Source: Streptomyces umbrinus (GTDB taxonomy: Bacteria; Actinomycetota; Actinomycetes; Streptomycetales; Streptomycetaceae). From it: a stretch of 64,000 nucleotides of DNA. The notes under the pieces were generated by a model. It was given only the letters and a program-made list of their open reading frames with translations, did no database searches and was not told the origin of the DNA. Below are positions 10,924-19,621 of the stretch, one piece after another (the first letter of the stretch is position 1; each line of letters starts with the position of its first letter). A program made the translations under genes and the position numbers. Location of the stretch: positions 4,464,001 to 4,528,000 of the forward strand of contig NZ_JAUSZI010000002.1 of assembly GCF_030817415.1 (NCBI RefSeq). Direction: 5' to 3'.

Positions 10924-10954
10924 CTGTGATGTAGATCACTTTTGGCGGTATAAT
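10924..10954 (+). promoter_or_regulatory. Candidate promoter with TATAAT box and CRP-like palindrome
   Basis: A perfect TATAAT (10949-10954) occurs in very GC-rich DNA. Upstream, TGTGATGTAGATCACT (10924-10939) matches the general CRP/FNR pattern TGTGA-N6-TCACA at nine of ten defined positions. The palindrome overlaps the expected -35 position for plus-strand transcription and also lies upstream of the minus-strand lipoprotein gene, so it could act on either. Which protein binds is not known. Confidence 0.5.
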
Positions 10955-10991
10955 GGAGTTGATCTGATCTATCGCCCCACTGAAGGGGAGA

Positions 10992-11013
10992 GTCGCCGCC
11001 TCCGGGCGGCGAC
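10992..11013 (+). other. Leader hairpin upstream of the small coiled-coil gene
   Basis: GTCGCCGCC and GGCGGCGAC form a perfect 9-bp stem around a TCCG tetraloop, about 40 bases downstream of the TATAAT box. The remaining leader to 11232 is G/C-rich and holds no gene I can support and no riboswitch family I recognise. Confidence 0.5.
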
Positions 11014-11232
11014 ACGGCGACCGGCCCACGGAAGCCCACCCGTGCGGCTCAATGGCTCCGCGCCACCGGGCGCGCCCCCTCCCGGCCGGGGGCGCACGCA
11101 GGGCGTGCGGAGAGCGACACGATCCGGTAATCCATGCAGATCCCTTCACAGGGGCCGATGTGACGCGCGACACTCGCAGGCGCATGAACGTTGCCGCCTT
11201 GGGCCGGAGGTCCGCGGAAGTGAGGGCAAGTC

Positions 11233-11523
11233 ATGTCCGTGCACGATGACCTGACGTCAGTCCAGCGCTGTCTCGACGACCTGGTGAGGTCCGTGAAGCG
11301 TCTGGAACAGCAAATGGGTGGCGGCGGCCTGGAGATGCGCAGGGTGCGCACCGACGCCGACCACCTCCGCGAGAGCGTTGCGCTGCTCCGCGAGGCCGCA
11401 CCCGGCCTCGGCAAACCGCGGCGCCCCGACCTCGTGTCCATCCCCGACACCCCGTACGACAACACCCTGTGGACGGACTCCGACGACGAGGGTCTCGGCG
11501 CCCGCGACCGCCACGCCCCATGA
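11233..11523 (+). CDS. Small conserved coiled-coil protein upstream of the sdh operon
   Basis: A 96-residue acidic protein of unknown function. The N-terminal half (DDLTSVQRCLDDLVRSVKRLE and following) is amphipathic and should form a coiled coil; the C-terminal part is Pro/Asp-rich and ends in a flexible charged tail (LWTDSDDEGLGARDRHAP). The ATG at 11233 is preceded by a GGAAGTGAGGG ribosome-binding sequence. No enzyme motif or membrane segment is visible. It lies 60-100 bases upstream of the succinate dehydrogenase membrane subunit on the same strand and could share its promoter. The codon pattern is that of a real Streptomyces gene, but the function is unknown. Confidence 0.7.
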   Translation: MSVHDDLTSVQRCLDDLVRSVKRLEQQMGGGGLEMRRVRTDADHLRESVALLREAAPGLGKPRRPDLVSIPDTPYDNTLWTDSDDEGLGARDRHAP

Positions 11524-11583
11524 ACACACCGGCCGAGCGGCGAGTGAGCCGAAGGGGCGCGCGAACCGAGCCAAAAAAAGAAG

Positions 11584-12417
11584 GTGCGTCTGAAGTTGGC
11601 CACTGGTACGGAACCCCAAATGAACAGCGGCGGCGTACGGACCCGTACGCGCGCCGCGATCGACGCCCCGCATCTGCGGACCGACCGCTGGTGGCTGGCG
11701 CCCGCCGCCACCGCGGCCGGGCTGCTGGCCTTCGTCGTCTACTCGACCTGGCGGGCGTTCGCGAACAGCGACTACTACGCGGCCCCGTACGTCTCGCCGT
11801 TCTACTCGCCCTGTCTGGCGGAGAACTGCGAGCCGATGCGGAGCGGTCCGAACTGGGAGATCTTCGGAAGCTGGTGGGGCCTCTCCCCCGCGCTGCTGAT
11901 CCTGATCTTCCCGCTCGGCTTCCGGCTGACCTGCTACTACTACCGCAAGGCCTACTACCGCGGCTTCTGGGCCTCGCCGCCGGCCTGCGCGGTCGCCGAG
12001 CCGCACAAGAAGTACACCGGCGAGACCCGATTCCCGCTGATCTTCCAGAACATCCACCGCTACTTCTTCTACGCGGCGGTGCCGGTCGCCGGGATCCTCA
12101 CGTACGACACCGTGCTCGCCTTCCGTGACGAGCACTACGAGTGGGGCCACATGGGGCTCGGCACGCTCGTGTTCCTGGTCAACATCACGCTGATCTGGGC
12201 GTACACGCTCTCCTGCCACTCCTGCCGGCACATCGTCGGCGGCAAGCTCAAGCACTTCTCCAAGCACCCGGTCCGGTACAAGACCTGGCAGTTCGTGGGC
12301 AAGCTGAACGCCCGTCACATGCAGCTCGCCTGGGCGTCGTTGATCAGCGTGGCGCTCGCCGACTTCTACGTGTACCTGGTCGCCTCCGGCGCTTTCGATG
12401 ATCCGAGGTTCTTCTGA
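11584..12417 (+). CDS. Succinate dehydrogenase/fumarate reductase membrane anchor (Sdh1 type)
   Basis: An integral membrane subunit of up to 277 residues with about five helices. It should anchor SdhAB to the membrane, bind haem b and pass electrons to quinone. Candidate haem-ligand histidines lie in or near helices: NIHRYFFY, EWGHMGLG, CHSCRHIV and NARHMQLAW. A GTG at 11584 gives the longest form; an ATG at 11620 (MNSGGVRTR) is equally possible, and neither has a strong Shine-Dalgarno. Its TGA overlaps the sdhA ATG by one base (TGATG), showing translational coupling. Gene order and sizes match M. tuberculosis Rv0249c-Rv0248c-Rv0247c (Sdh1) rather than the classical sdhCDAB operon. Confidence 0.85.
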   Translation: MRLKLATGTEPQMNSGGVRTRTRAAIDAPHLRTDRWWLAPAATAAGLLAFVVYSTWRAFANSDYYAAPYVSPFYSPCLAENCEPMRSGPNWEIFGSWWGLSPALLILIFPLGFRLTCYYYRKAYYRGFWASPPACAVAEPHKKYTGETRFPLIFQNIHRYFFYAAVPVAGILTYDTVLAFRDEHYEWGHMGLGTLVFLVNITLIWAYTLSCHSCRHIVGGKLKHFSKHPVRYKTWQFVGKLNARHMQLAWASLISVALADFYVYLVASGAFDDPRFF

Positions 12418-14360
12418 TGTCCGTGGTCGACCGGCAGGAGTGGGACGTCGTCGTGGTCGGTGCCGGGGGCGCGGGCCTCCGGGCCGCCATCGAGGCACGT
12501 GAGCGCGGGGCCCGTACGGCCGTGATCTGCAAGTCGCTGTTCGGCAAGGCACACACGGTGATGGCCGAGGGCGGCATCGCGGCGGCCATGGGCAACGTGA
12601 ACTCCGGCGACAACTGGCAGGTCCACTTCCGTGACACCATGCGCGGCGGCAAGTTCCTCAACCAGTGGCGGATGGCCGAGCTGCACGCGCAGGAGGCCCC
12701 CGACCGCGTATGGGAGCTGGAGACCTGGGGCGCCCTCTTCGACCGCACGAAGGACGGGCGCATCTCGCAGCGCAACTTCGGCGGGCACGAATACCCACGG
12801 CTCGCGCACGTCGGCGACCGTACGGGCCTGGAACTGATCCGGACCCTCCAGCAGAAGATCGTGTCCCTCCAGCAGGAGGACTTCAAGGAGACCGGGGACT
12901 ACGAGTCCCGCCTGAAGGTCTACCAGGAGTGCACGGTCACCCGGATCCTCAAGGACGGCAGCCGGGTTTCCGGGGCCTTCTGCTACGAGCGCGAGTCCGG
13001 CCGTTTCTTCGTGCTTGAAGCACCCTCGGTCGTGGTCTCCACCGGCGGCATCGGCAAGTCCTTCAAGGTGACGTCGAACTCGTGGGAGTACACGGGCGAC
13101 GGACACGCGCTGGCGCTGCTCGCGGGCGCGCCGCTGCTGAACATGGAGTTCGTGCAGTTCCACCCGACGGGCATGGTCTGGCCGCCGTCGGTGAAGGGCA
13201 TCCTCGTCACGGAGTCCGTGCGCGGGGACGGCGGGGTTCTGAGGAACTCCGAGGGCAAGCGGTTCATGTTCGACTACATCCCCGATGTCTTCAAGGAGAA
13301 GTACGCGCAGTCGGAGGAGGAGGGCGACCGGTGGTACGAGGATCCGGACCACAACCGACGGCCCCCTGAGCTGCTCCCCCGGGACGAGGTGGCGCGGGCC
13401 ATCAACTCCGAGGTGAAGGCCGGCCGCGGCTCCCCGCACGGGGGCGTCTTCCTGGACGTGTCGACCCGGATGCCCGCCGAGGTCATCAGGCGCCGGCTGC
13501 CGTCCATGTACCACCAGTTCAAGGAACTCGCGGACGTCGACATCACCGCCGAGGCGATGGAGGTCGGGCCCACCTGTCACTACGTGATGGGCGGGATCGC
13601 GGTCGAGTCGGACAGCGCGTCCGCGCGTGGCGTGCCCGGTCTCTTCGCGGCCGGGGAGGTCGCCGGCGGCATGCACGGCTCCAACCGGCTCGGCGGCAAC
13701 TCGCTTTCCGACCTGCTGGTGTTCGGACGCCGGGCCGGGCTGCACGCGGCGCAGTACGCCACGGGACTCACCGGGGCACGGCCCCTCGTGGACGAGGTCC
13801 AGGTGGACACGGCGGCCGCGGAAGCCCTGCGGCCCTTCTCCGCCGAGGGCCCCGAGCCCGGCGCCGAGAACGGGCGGCCGCCGGAGAACCCGTACACCCT
13901 CCACCAGGAACTCCAGCAGACGATGAACGACCTCGTCGGCATCATCCGTCGTGAGGCGGAGATGGAGGCGGCCCTGGAGAAACTCGCCGACCTGCGTGTA
14001 CGGGCCAGGCGGGCCGGGGTCGAGGGGCACCGGCAGTTCAACCCCGGCTGGCACCTCGCCCTGGACCTGCGGAACATGCTGCTCGTCAGCGAGTGCGTGG
14101 CACGGGCCGCGCTGGAGCGGACGGAGTCGCGGGGCGGCCACACGCGGGAGGACCATCCGACGATGGACCGGGCGTGGCGGCGCGTGAACCTGCTCTGCCA
14201 ACTGGTCGATCCCTCCGGGGGGTTGGCGGCGACCGATCCCGTGCGCGGGCAGATCGACCTGGTCCGGGAGACCACCGAACCCATCCGCCCCGACCTGCTC
14301 GCCCTCTTCGACAAGGAGGAGCTGGTCAAGTACCTCGCCGAAGAGGAGCTCTACGAGTGA
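12417..14360 (+). CDS. sdhA: Succinate dehydrogenase flavoprotein subunit
   Basis: A 647-residue flavoprotein that oxidises succinate to fumarate (or the reverse) on the cytoplasmic face of the membrane. It has the FAD dinucleotide fold VVVVGAGGAGLRAAIEA at residues 10-26, the flavin-linking His motif in GKAHTVMAEGGIAAAMGN, the substrate-site run LVTESVRGDGGVLRNSEGKRFM, and the conserved C-terminal FAD contact GLFAAGEVAGGMHGSNRLGGNSLSDLLVFG. Its length equals that of mycobacterial Sdh1 SdhA (about 646). The start overlaps the anchor stop by one base and its stop overlaps the sdhB GTG (GTGA), so the three subunits are made in step. Confidence 0.95.
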   Translation: MSVVDRQEWDVVVVGAGGAGLRAAIEARERGARTAVICKSLFGKAHTVMAEGGIAAAMGNVNSGDNWQVHFRDTMRGGKFLNQWRMAELHAQEAPDRVWELETWGALFDRTKDGRISQRNFGGHEYPRLAHVGDRTGLELIRTLQQKIVSLQQEDFKETGDYESRLKVYQECTVTRILKDGSRVSGAFCYERESGRFFVLEAPSVVVSTGGIGKSFKVTSNSWEYTGDGHALALLAGAPLLNMEFVQFHPTGMVWPPSVKGILVTESVRGDGGVLRNSEGKRFMFDYIPDVFKEKYAQSEEEGDRWYEDPDHNRRPPELLPRDEVARAINSEVKAGRGSPHGGVFLDVSTRMPAEVIRRRLPSMYHQFKELADVDITAEAMEVGPTCHYVMGGIAVESDSASARGVPGLFAAGEVAGGMHGSNRLGGNSLSDLLVFGRRAGLHAAQYATGLTGARPLVDEVQVDTAAAEALRPFSAEGPEPGAENGRPPENPYTLHQELQQTMNDLVGIIRREAEMEAALEKLADLRVRARRAGVEGHRQFNPGWHLALDLRNMLLVSECVARAALERTESRGGHTREDHPTMDRAWRRVNLLCQLVDPSGGLAATDPVRGQIDLVRETTEPIRPDLLALFDKEELVKYLAEEELYE

Positions 14361-15136
14361 GCAGCTATGAGGCCCGCTTCAAGGTGTGGCGCGGAGATGC
14401 CGAGGGCGGCGGCCTGGAGGACTTCGGGATCGAGGTCAACGACGGCGAGGTGGTGCTCGACATCATCCACCGCATCCAGGCGACCCAGGCACCCGACCTG
14501 GCCGTGCGCTGGAACTGCAAGGCGGGCAAGTGCGGTTCGTGCTCGGCGGAGATCAACGGACGTCCGCGACTGTTGTGCATGACGCGGATGTCGGTGTTCA
14601 CCCGCGAGGAAACGATCACCGTGACCCCGCTGCGGGCGTTCCCGGTCGTACGGGACCTGGTGACGAACGTCGGCTTCAACTACACGAAGGCGCGGGAGGT
14701 GCCCGCGTTCGTGCCGCCGGAGGACCTCGGTCCCGGTGAGTACCGGATGATGCAGGAGGACGTGGACCGGTCGCAGGAGTTCCGCAAGTGCATCGAGTGC
14801 TTCCTGTGCCAGGACACCTGCCATGTGGTGCGCGACCACGAGGAGAACAAGACCGCGTTCGCCGGCCCGCGTTTCCTGATGCGGGTGGCCGAACTGGACA
14901 TGCATCCCCTGGACGCGGCCGAGGAGAGCGGCCTGGACCGCAAGAAGACCGCCCAGGACGAGCACGGCCTCGGCTACTGCAACATCACCAAGTGCTGCAC
15001 GGAGGTCTGCCCTGAGGGCATCAAGATCACGGACAACGCCCTGATTCCCTTGAAGGAACGGGCTGTCGACCGTAAGTACGATCCGCTGGTGTGGCTGGGC
15101 GACAAGATCCGCAGGCGGCCGTCCGGGGCGGTGTAG
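14357..15136 (+). CDS. sdhB: Succinate dehydrogenase iron-sulfur subunit
   Basis: A 259-residue subunit carrying three Fe-S clusters between the flavin and the quinone. The [2Fe-2S] ligands are in CKAGKCGSCSAEINGRPRLLC, the [4Fe-4S] set is in CIECFLCQDTC with a distal CP, and the third cluster uses CNITKCCTEVCPEGI. Translation starts at the GTG at 14357, overlapping the sdhA stop by four bases; a longer frame upstream lies inside sdhA. The C-terminus (LGDKIRRRPSGAV) is basic. This class of SdhB is paired with a single large membrane anchor, as seen upstream. Confidence 0.93.
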   Translation: MSSYEARFKVWRGDAEGGGLEDFGIEVNDGEVVLDIIHRIQATQAPDLAVRWNCKAGKCGSCSAEINGRPRLLCMTRMSVFTREETITVTPLRAFPVVRDLVTNVGFNYTKAREVPAFVPPEDLGPGEYRMMQEDVDRSQEFRKCIECFLCQDTCHVVRDHEENKTAFAGPRFLMRVAELDMHPLDAAEESGLDRKKTAQDEHGLGYCNITKCCTEVCPEGIKITDNALIPLKERAVDRKYDPLVWLGDKIRRRPSGAV

Positions 15137-15160
15137 GGGCGGGGCGGGACCCGGCCGGGG

Positions 15161-17827
15161 TCAGAACAGGCTCAGCAGAGCCTCTGCCGGGTCCGTGAGG
15201 CCTGTCGCACCGTTGGGCAGGGGGAGTTCGAACCAGACCGTCTTGCCGCGGGGTGTGCGGCGGGAGCCCCAGGCATCGCTCAGGAGCCCGACGAGCTGGA
15301 GGCCTCGGCCGCCCTCGTCCGTGTCGCGGGCACGGCGGCGGCGGGGCTGCACCAGGCCGGCGTCCCAGACCTCGCAGACCAGGGTGCGGTCGAGGAGGAG
15401 ACGCAGACGGATCTCGCCCTCGCCGTAGCGCAGGGCGTTGGTGACGAGTTCGCTGACGAGCAACTCGGCCGTGTCGACGAGGGGTTCGAGGTCCCAGCTG
15501 AGGAGCTGGCCCCGGGCGTACTCCCGCGCGCGGCCCACGCTGCGCGGCTCGCGCGGCAGCGTCCAGTCGCCGACGGACTCGGCCGGCAGCCCCTGGACAC
15601 GTGCCATCAGCAAGGCGATGTCGTCCTCGCCGTGATGTGTGTCGAGCGTGTTGAGAATGTGGTCGCAGACGTCCTCCAGAGGGCTGGAGGGGTCCGTGAG
15701 GGCGCCCACGAAGGCCTGTAGGCCCTCGTCGAGGGGGTGGTCGCGGGATTCGACCAGTCCGTCGGTGTAGAGCGCCAGAAGGGCGCCTTCCGGCAGCTCC
15801 ACCTCCACCTCCTCGAACGGCTCGCCGCCGACGCCGAGCGGCATCCCAGGCGGTACGTCGAGCATGAGCGCACTCTCGCCCGGCTCCACGATGACCGGCG
15901 GGAGGTGGCCCGCGTTGGCGAAGGTGCAGCGGCGGGTGACGGAGTCGTAGACCGCGTACACGCAGGTGGCGAGGTAGACCTCGGAGAGGTCGGCGTCCCG
16001 GGACTGGCGCGCACCGCGCGTAGACTGCTGAACCCCGCCGGGCGTTCCCAGACCGCGGGCGATCTCGTCCAAGGCGGAGAGGACCTCGGCCGGTTCGAGG
16101 TCGAGCAGCGCCAAGGTGCGTACGGCCGTGCGGAGTTCGCCCATCGCGACGGCCGCGCGCAGACCGCGGCCCATCACGTCGCCGATGACCAACGCCGTGC
16201 GGTGGCCGGGGAGTTCGATGACGTCGAACCAGTCGCCGCCGACCTCCGTGGCCGCGTTTCCGGGAAGGTAGCGGCAGGCGATGTCCAGGCCGGAGGCCTC
16301 CGGGTCGCCCGGGGGGAGCAGGGAGCGCTGCAGTATCAGGGCGCGCTCGTGCTCCCGCCGGTAGAGGCGGGCGTTGTCGATACAGACCGCGGCGCGCGAG
16401 GCCAGTTCGAACGCGAGGGAGCTGTCACGTTCCCCGAACGGCTCGCTCCCCTTCGTACGCGAGAACTGGACCAGGCCGACGACCGTGTCGTGGGCGACCA
16501 TCGGCACCGCGAGCGTGGACTGGATCAGGCCGCCCTCCTCGGCGGCGACGCTCTGCAGGCGGGCGGTCCGCAGGGCGTCCGCGAAGGGCGAGTTGAAGGC
16601 GTAGTGATGGACCGCGCCGACGTTCACGGGCTCCGGGCCACTGATGAAGGGCGCGTCCGAGACCGCGCTGGCGTAGGCGACGCGGCGCAGCTCGGCGCTG
16701 CCGTCGGCGAGGCCCGGCGGGGTCTCGTCGCCGGCCAGGAGGCCTTGGTAGAGGTCGACGGAGGCCAGGTCGCAGAAGCCCGGGACGGCCACGTCGAGGA
16801 GTTCGCGGGCCGTGGTCTCCAGGTCGAGCGAGTTGCCTATGCGCGCGCCCGCCTCGTTCAGAAGGGCGAGATTGCGCCGTGCCTGCGCGGCCTCGCGGGC
16901 CGCGGCGCGGCGTGCGGTGATGTCGGTGCCCAGCCAGGCGATGCCGATCGGACGGCCCGAACCGCTGTGTACGCGATAGAGGTTGATGGACCAGTGGCGG
17001 CGCTCGCTCGAGCCGGGCACGGTGCCGCTGACCAGCAGCTCGTTGACCATGTCGCCGGTCTCCAGGACCCGCCGCAGAATCGCGGAGACCCGCTCGGCCT
17101 CGCCCGGTGACAGATAGTCCTTGACGGTGCGTCCGCGATGGTCTTCGACCGTGCCGCCGAAGACCGAGGCGAACCGCTCGTTGGCACGGCGGATGCGCAG
17201 GTCCGGGTCGATCAGCAGGAAACCGAAAGGAGATTGGCCGAAAATGGCCTGCGACGCGGCAAGATCGGTCTCGATCCGGCGCAGAATGCGTACGTCGACG
17301 ACGATGCACACGGCGGCCCGCTCGCCCTCCTCGGTCCGCGTCGGCATGACGTAGACCTCGGCGAGTCCTTCGGTGGTCAGGCCGGTGCCCTCGGGATCGG
17401 GCAGCCGGAAGGGGACCACACCGGTCCACTCGCGGCCGTCGAGGACCTCGGCCATCTTCCGCTGGCCCAGCTCGCGCTTGTCCTCGGCGACGAAGGCCTC
17501 GATGGGGTCCATGCCGACCGCACGCTCGGTCGGGATGCCGAAGAGCTGCTCGGCGCGCAGACTCCACTGGTCGACGAGGCCGTCGGGGCCGATGGAGAAC
17601 GAGGCGACCTTGATGTAGTCGTAGATCGATCCGGGCGGACTGCTCTGCCACACGACCTCGCCGGGCACCTCGCCCGGCGCCTCGACGGGCACACCGGATA
17701 TTCCGCCGTGCTCCGCGCCCCGCGCCTCGTCCGGCATCGGCAACGCGCCATCGCCTGTCGTCGCATCAGCCATCGCGCCGCCCGACGGGTCCTCGGACTC
17801 CGTGGCCTTCGCTGGTATCTCGCTCAC
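15161..17827 (-). CDS. PAS-PAS-GAF-PP2C (SpoIIE-type) phosphatase with C-terminal HATPase domain
   Basis: An 888-residue cytosolic regulator. From the N-terminus: a variable acidic region, two PAS domains (about 65-190 and 190-310), a GAF domain (about 320-480), a SpoIIE-type PP2C phosphatase (about 505-730, with VGGDWFDV, GDVMGRG, ANAGHLPP and YTDGLVESRD supplying the metal-binding acids), and an RsbW-like HATPase (about 740-870, LVSELVTNALRYG and DEGGRGLQLV). Such proteins dephosphorylate anti-anti-sigma factors and may also phosphorylate or sequester them, linking a small-molecule or redox signal to an alternative sigma factor. The GTG at 17827 follows GGAGGGGACGG; the open frame extends upstream without family features. 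No sigma factor gene adjoins. The last 25 residues beyond the HATPase are unassigned. Confidence 0.85.
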   Translation of the reverse strand: MSEIPAKATESEDPSGGAMADATTGDGALPMPDEARGAEHGGISGVPVEAPGEVPGEVVWQSSPPGSIYDYIKVASFSIGPDGLVDQWSLRAEQLFGIPTERAVGMDPIEAFVAEDKRELGQRKMAEVLDGREWTGVVPFRLPDPEGTGLTTEGLAEVYVMPTRTEEGERAAVCIVVDVRILRRIETDLAASQAIFGQSPFGFLLIDPDLRIRRANERFASVFGGTVEDHRGRTVKDYLSPGEAERVSAILRRVLETGDMVNELLVSGTVPGSSERRHWSINLYRVHSGSGRPIGIAWLGTDITARRAAAREAAQARRNLALLNEAGARIGNSLDLETTARELLDVAVPGFCDLASVDLYQGLLAGDETPPGLADGSAELRRVAYASAVSDAPFISGPEPVNVGAVHHYAFNSPFADALRTARLQSVAAEEGGLIQSTLAVPMVAHDTVVGLVQFSRTKGSEPFGERDSSLAFELASRAAVCIDNARLYRREHERALILQRSLLPPGDPEASGLDIACRYLPGNAATEVGGDWFDVIELPGHRTALVIGDVMGRGLRAAVAMGELRTAVRTLALLDLEPAEVLSALDEIARGLGTPGGVQQSTRGARQSRDADLSEVYLATCVYAVYDSVTRRCTFANAGHLPPVIVEPGESALMLDVPPGMPLGVGGEPFEEVEVELPEGALLALYTDGLVESRDHPLDEGLQAFVGALTDPSSPLEDVCDHILNTLDTHHGEDDIALLMARVQGLPAESVGDWTLPREPRSVGRAREYARGQLLSWDLEPLVDTAELLVSELVTNALRYGEGEIRLRLLLDRTLVCEVWDAGLVQPRRRRARDTDEGGRGLQLVGLLSDAWGSRRTPRGKTVWFELPLPNGATGLTDPAEALLSLF

Positions 17828-18060
17828 GCGAACCGTCCCCTCCAGCTCACCGCGTCCGGCACCGGTCACCGGAGGCGGCTGCCCGCAGTATCCAGCACTA
17901 CGGTGCCGCACAACACGGTGTTCACGATCACAGCACGGTCCCGATGCTTTTAGGACCGCCCGCGACAGACACTCCCAGTCTTCTAACCATGTGGGACCCC
18001 GTCGAACCACGGACTTGGGGGGTGGCTCGTGTGTCCGAGGGGTCGGGGGTTGTTCGGGGG

Positions 18061-18393
18061 GTGCTTGGGATCGGGTGGGGGAAGGCTGGGGATTGGCTGG
18101 GGAACGGCTGCGGGTTGACCGGAGGGTGGGGGCGGGGCGCGTGCGGATCGGCTCCTGGCCGGCTCCGGGCCGACTGCGGATCGGCTTGGGCGGCGGCCGC
18201 GGATCGACTGCCTGGGCGGGGGGCGGATCGGCTGGAAGGCAGCCGCGACTTGGCTTGGGGTCAGCTGTTGGCCGGCTGGGGATCGGCTGCTGATCGGATC
18301 GGGGCCGGCCGGTGGTTGGCTGCCGAGCGGCTGCGGGCGGACTCGCGATCGGCTACCGGTCGGCTGCGGAGTGGCTGCCGGTCAGCTCGGGAG
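18061..18393. repeat. Degenerate tandem array of 11-bp units (consensus CGGCTGCGGAT)
   Basis: Reading the plus strand from GTGCTTGGGAT (18061), the sequence divides into about thirty consecutive 11-base units. Most start CGGCT, TGGCT or CAGCT and often end GGAT. Phase is kept from 18061 to 18181, slips by 1 and 2 bases near 18182-18228, then runs unbroken from 18229 to 18393, through the last codons of the HATPase gene. The strand is very G-rich. Because 11 is not a multiple of three, the array is not a protein repeat; long frames crossing it are open only because the repeat lacks stop codons. Confidence 0.8.
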
Positions 18394-18780
18394 TGCCAGT
18401 TCGAACCACACCGTCTTGCCCTTTCCGCCTGGCCGGGTGCCCCAGCGGCGGGAGGAGTTCGCCACGAGCTGAAGACCTCGGCCGCTTTCGTCCTCGGGCT
18501 CCGCGTCACGTTCCCGCGGTGGATCCGGGAGGGGGTCGGAGACCTCGACGAGCAGGACGTCCATCGGTTCCGAGGGGCGTACGAGGCGTACCCCGATGGG
18601 ACCAGTGGCGTGCCGCAGGGAGTTGGTGACCAGTTCGCTGACCAACAGCGCGGTCACGTCTCCGAGGGAGTCGAGGTCCCAGGCATGGAGCTGGCCCCGG
18701 ACGACGGTTCGGGCGGTCCGGACGGCGCCTGGATCCGCGGGAAAGGTCCACTCGGCGATATCGCCCTCGGTGTGGATCAC
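18382..18780 (-). CDS. HATPase_c (RsbW/SpoIIAB-like) ATP-binding regulatory protein
   Basis: A small stand-alone GHKL ATPase of about 132 residues, the type that acts as an anti-sigma kinase in Streptomyces. The N-box is in VTALLVSELVTNSLRHA and the G-box in ESGRGLQLVANSSRRWG, followed by the family ending GKTVWFELALPS. The end is closely similar to the C-terminus of the phosphatase at 15161-17827, suggesting the two share a domain ancestor and possibly partners. Two in-frame GTG starts exist; the one at 18780 has GGGAG eight bases upstream, whereas for the GTG at 18789 the GGGAG abuts the start, so 18780 is preferred. The 11-bp array runs into its last codons. Its cognate sigma or anti-anti-sigma factor is not in the window. 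Confidence 0.8.
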   Translation of the reverse strand: MIHTEGDIAEWTFPADPGAVRTARTVVRGQLHAWDLDSLGDVTALLVSELVTNSLRHATGPIGVRLVRPSEPMDVLLVEVSDPLPDPPRERDAEPEDESGRGLQLVANSSRRWGTRPGGKGKTVWFELALPS

Positions 18781-19159
18781 GCAGATCACTCCCAGGCCAG
18801 AAGCGGACCATGTCCGGTTTCATGGGGTTAATGGGCACATACCCGATATCCCGGGCGGAGTACCGTGCGCGAGGGCGCACTGTGGCGCGAACGGCGTACT
18901 CGGCGCTCGTCTCAGCCGCCACATGCGCCTCGCGAGCCCGAGCGTCCCACGTACGGTGTGCGTCCCGCACCCCGCAGACTCGAGTGCGCGAAGTTGTGAT
19001 GGTCACACCTTTTCTTCGCCCCCGCCGCCCCTACCCGTTCCCGTCCCTTCTGAGGGCTCCGCCCCCAGACCCCCGCCATCGGCCTGAACGGCCTCGTCCT
19101 CAAACGCCGGACGGGCTGAGTGTGCCGGCCCTGGCCACGAAATCTTCAGCCCCTCCGGC
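18781..19159. repeat. Intergenic stretch holding a dispersed Streptomyces repeat, copy 2
   Basis: No gene is supported here. Bases about 19010-19121 hold a repeat-like element: TTCTTCGCCCCCGCCGCCCC, then GGGCTCCGCCCCC and an end resembling AAACGCCGGACGGGCTGA. The first block is the same as the arm of the inverted repeat at 22450. It lies just beyond the stop of the NUDIX gene (19160) and may serve as its terminator. Confidence 0.6.
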
Positions 19160-19579
19160 CTACCCCGCAGCCGCCCCACTCCCCCAAACCCCCCGCGCGA
19201 CCTCCATCACGGCCGCCACGTCCTGCTCCAGCCACTCCACGTCCCAGAGCTCATCAGGTGTCAACCAGCGGAGCTCGTCGTGATCCTGGAGCGGCTTGGG
19301 CGCAGGAGAGTCGGGGAGAAGACGAACGGTCCACACCTGGAGGGTGTACGGCGACCGCAGAGGCCACTCGCCCGGAACCCGCGCAAGCACCTCCGCCTCA
19401 ACCCCGAGCTCCTCCCGAAGCTCCCGCACGAGCGCCCCCTCGGAAGTCTCCCAGGACTCGACCTTCCCCCCGGGCAACTCCCACCGCCCGGCCAACTCCG
19501 CGGGCGCACTACGACGCGCGGCAAGAAGACACCCGTCGCTCAACACGGCGGCTCCCACCACCACGATCCGTTCGGTCAT
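19160..19579 (-). CDS. NUDIX hydrolase (MutT-like)
   Basis: A 139-residue nucleotide pyrophosphohydrolase. The full Nudix box GX5EX7REUXEEXGU is present (GKVESWETSEGALVRELREELGV, written here only to show its residues), giving the Mg-binding glutamates. The start MTERIVVVGAAVLSDG and the motif ARRSAPAELAGRWELPGG match the MutT/8-oxo-dGTP group, so removal of oxidised nucleotides is plausible but the substrate is not proven. The ATG at 19579 begins the family-like sequence; the Shine-Dalgarno is weak. It is on the minus strand, 42 bases after the SPOR-like gene. Confidence 0.88.
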   Translation of the reverse strand: MTERIVVVGAAVLSDGCLLAARRSAPAELAGRWELPGGKVESWETSEGALVRELREELGVEAEVLARVPGEWPLRSPYTLQVWTVRLLPDSPAPKPLQDHDELRWLTPDELWDVEWLEQDVAAVMEVARGVWGSGAAAG

Positions 19580-19621
19580 GCGCCGGAGCCTACGGGAGCC
19601 CCACGGGCCCACCCACACGCG

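Noticed and set aside
10955..11232. Riboswitch upstream of the small coiled-coil gene
   Set aside because: Stable hairpins exist, but no conserved core of a known riboswitch class was recognised.
12366..14201. 611-codon minus-strand frame across sdhA
   Set aside because: Antisense to a flavoprotein with full motif support.
18061..18393. CRISPR-like array
   Set aside because: Units are only 11 bases, degenerate and without spacers.
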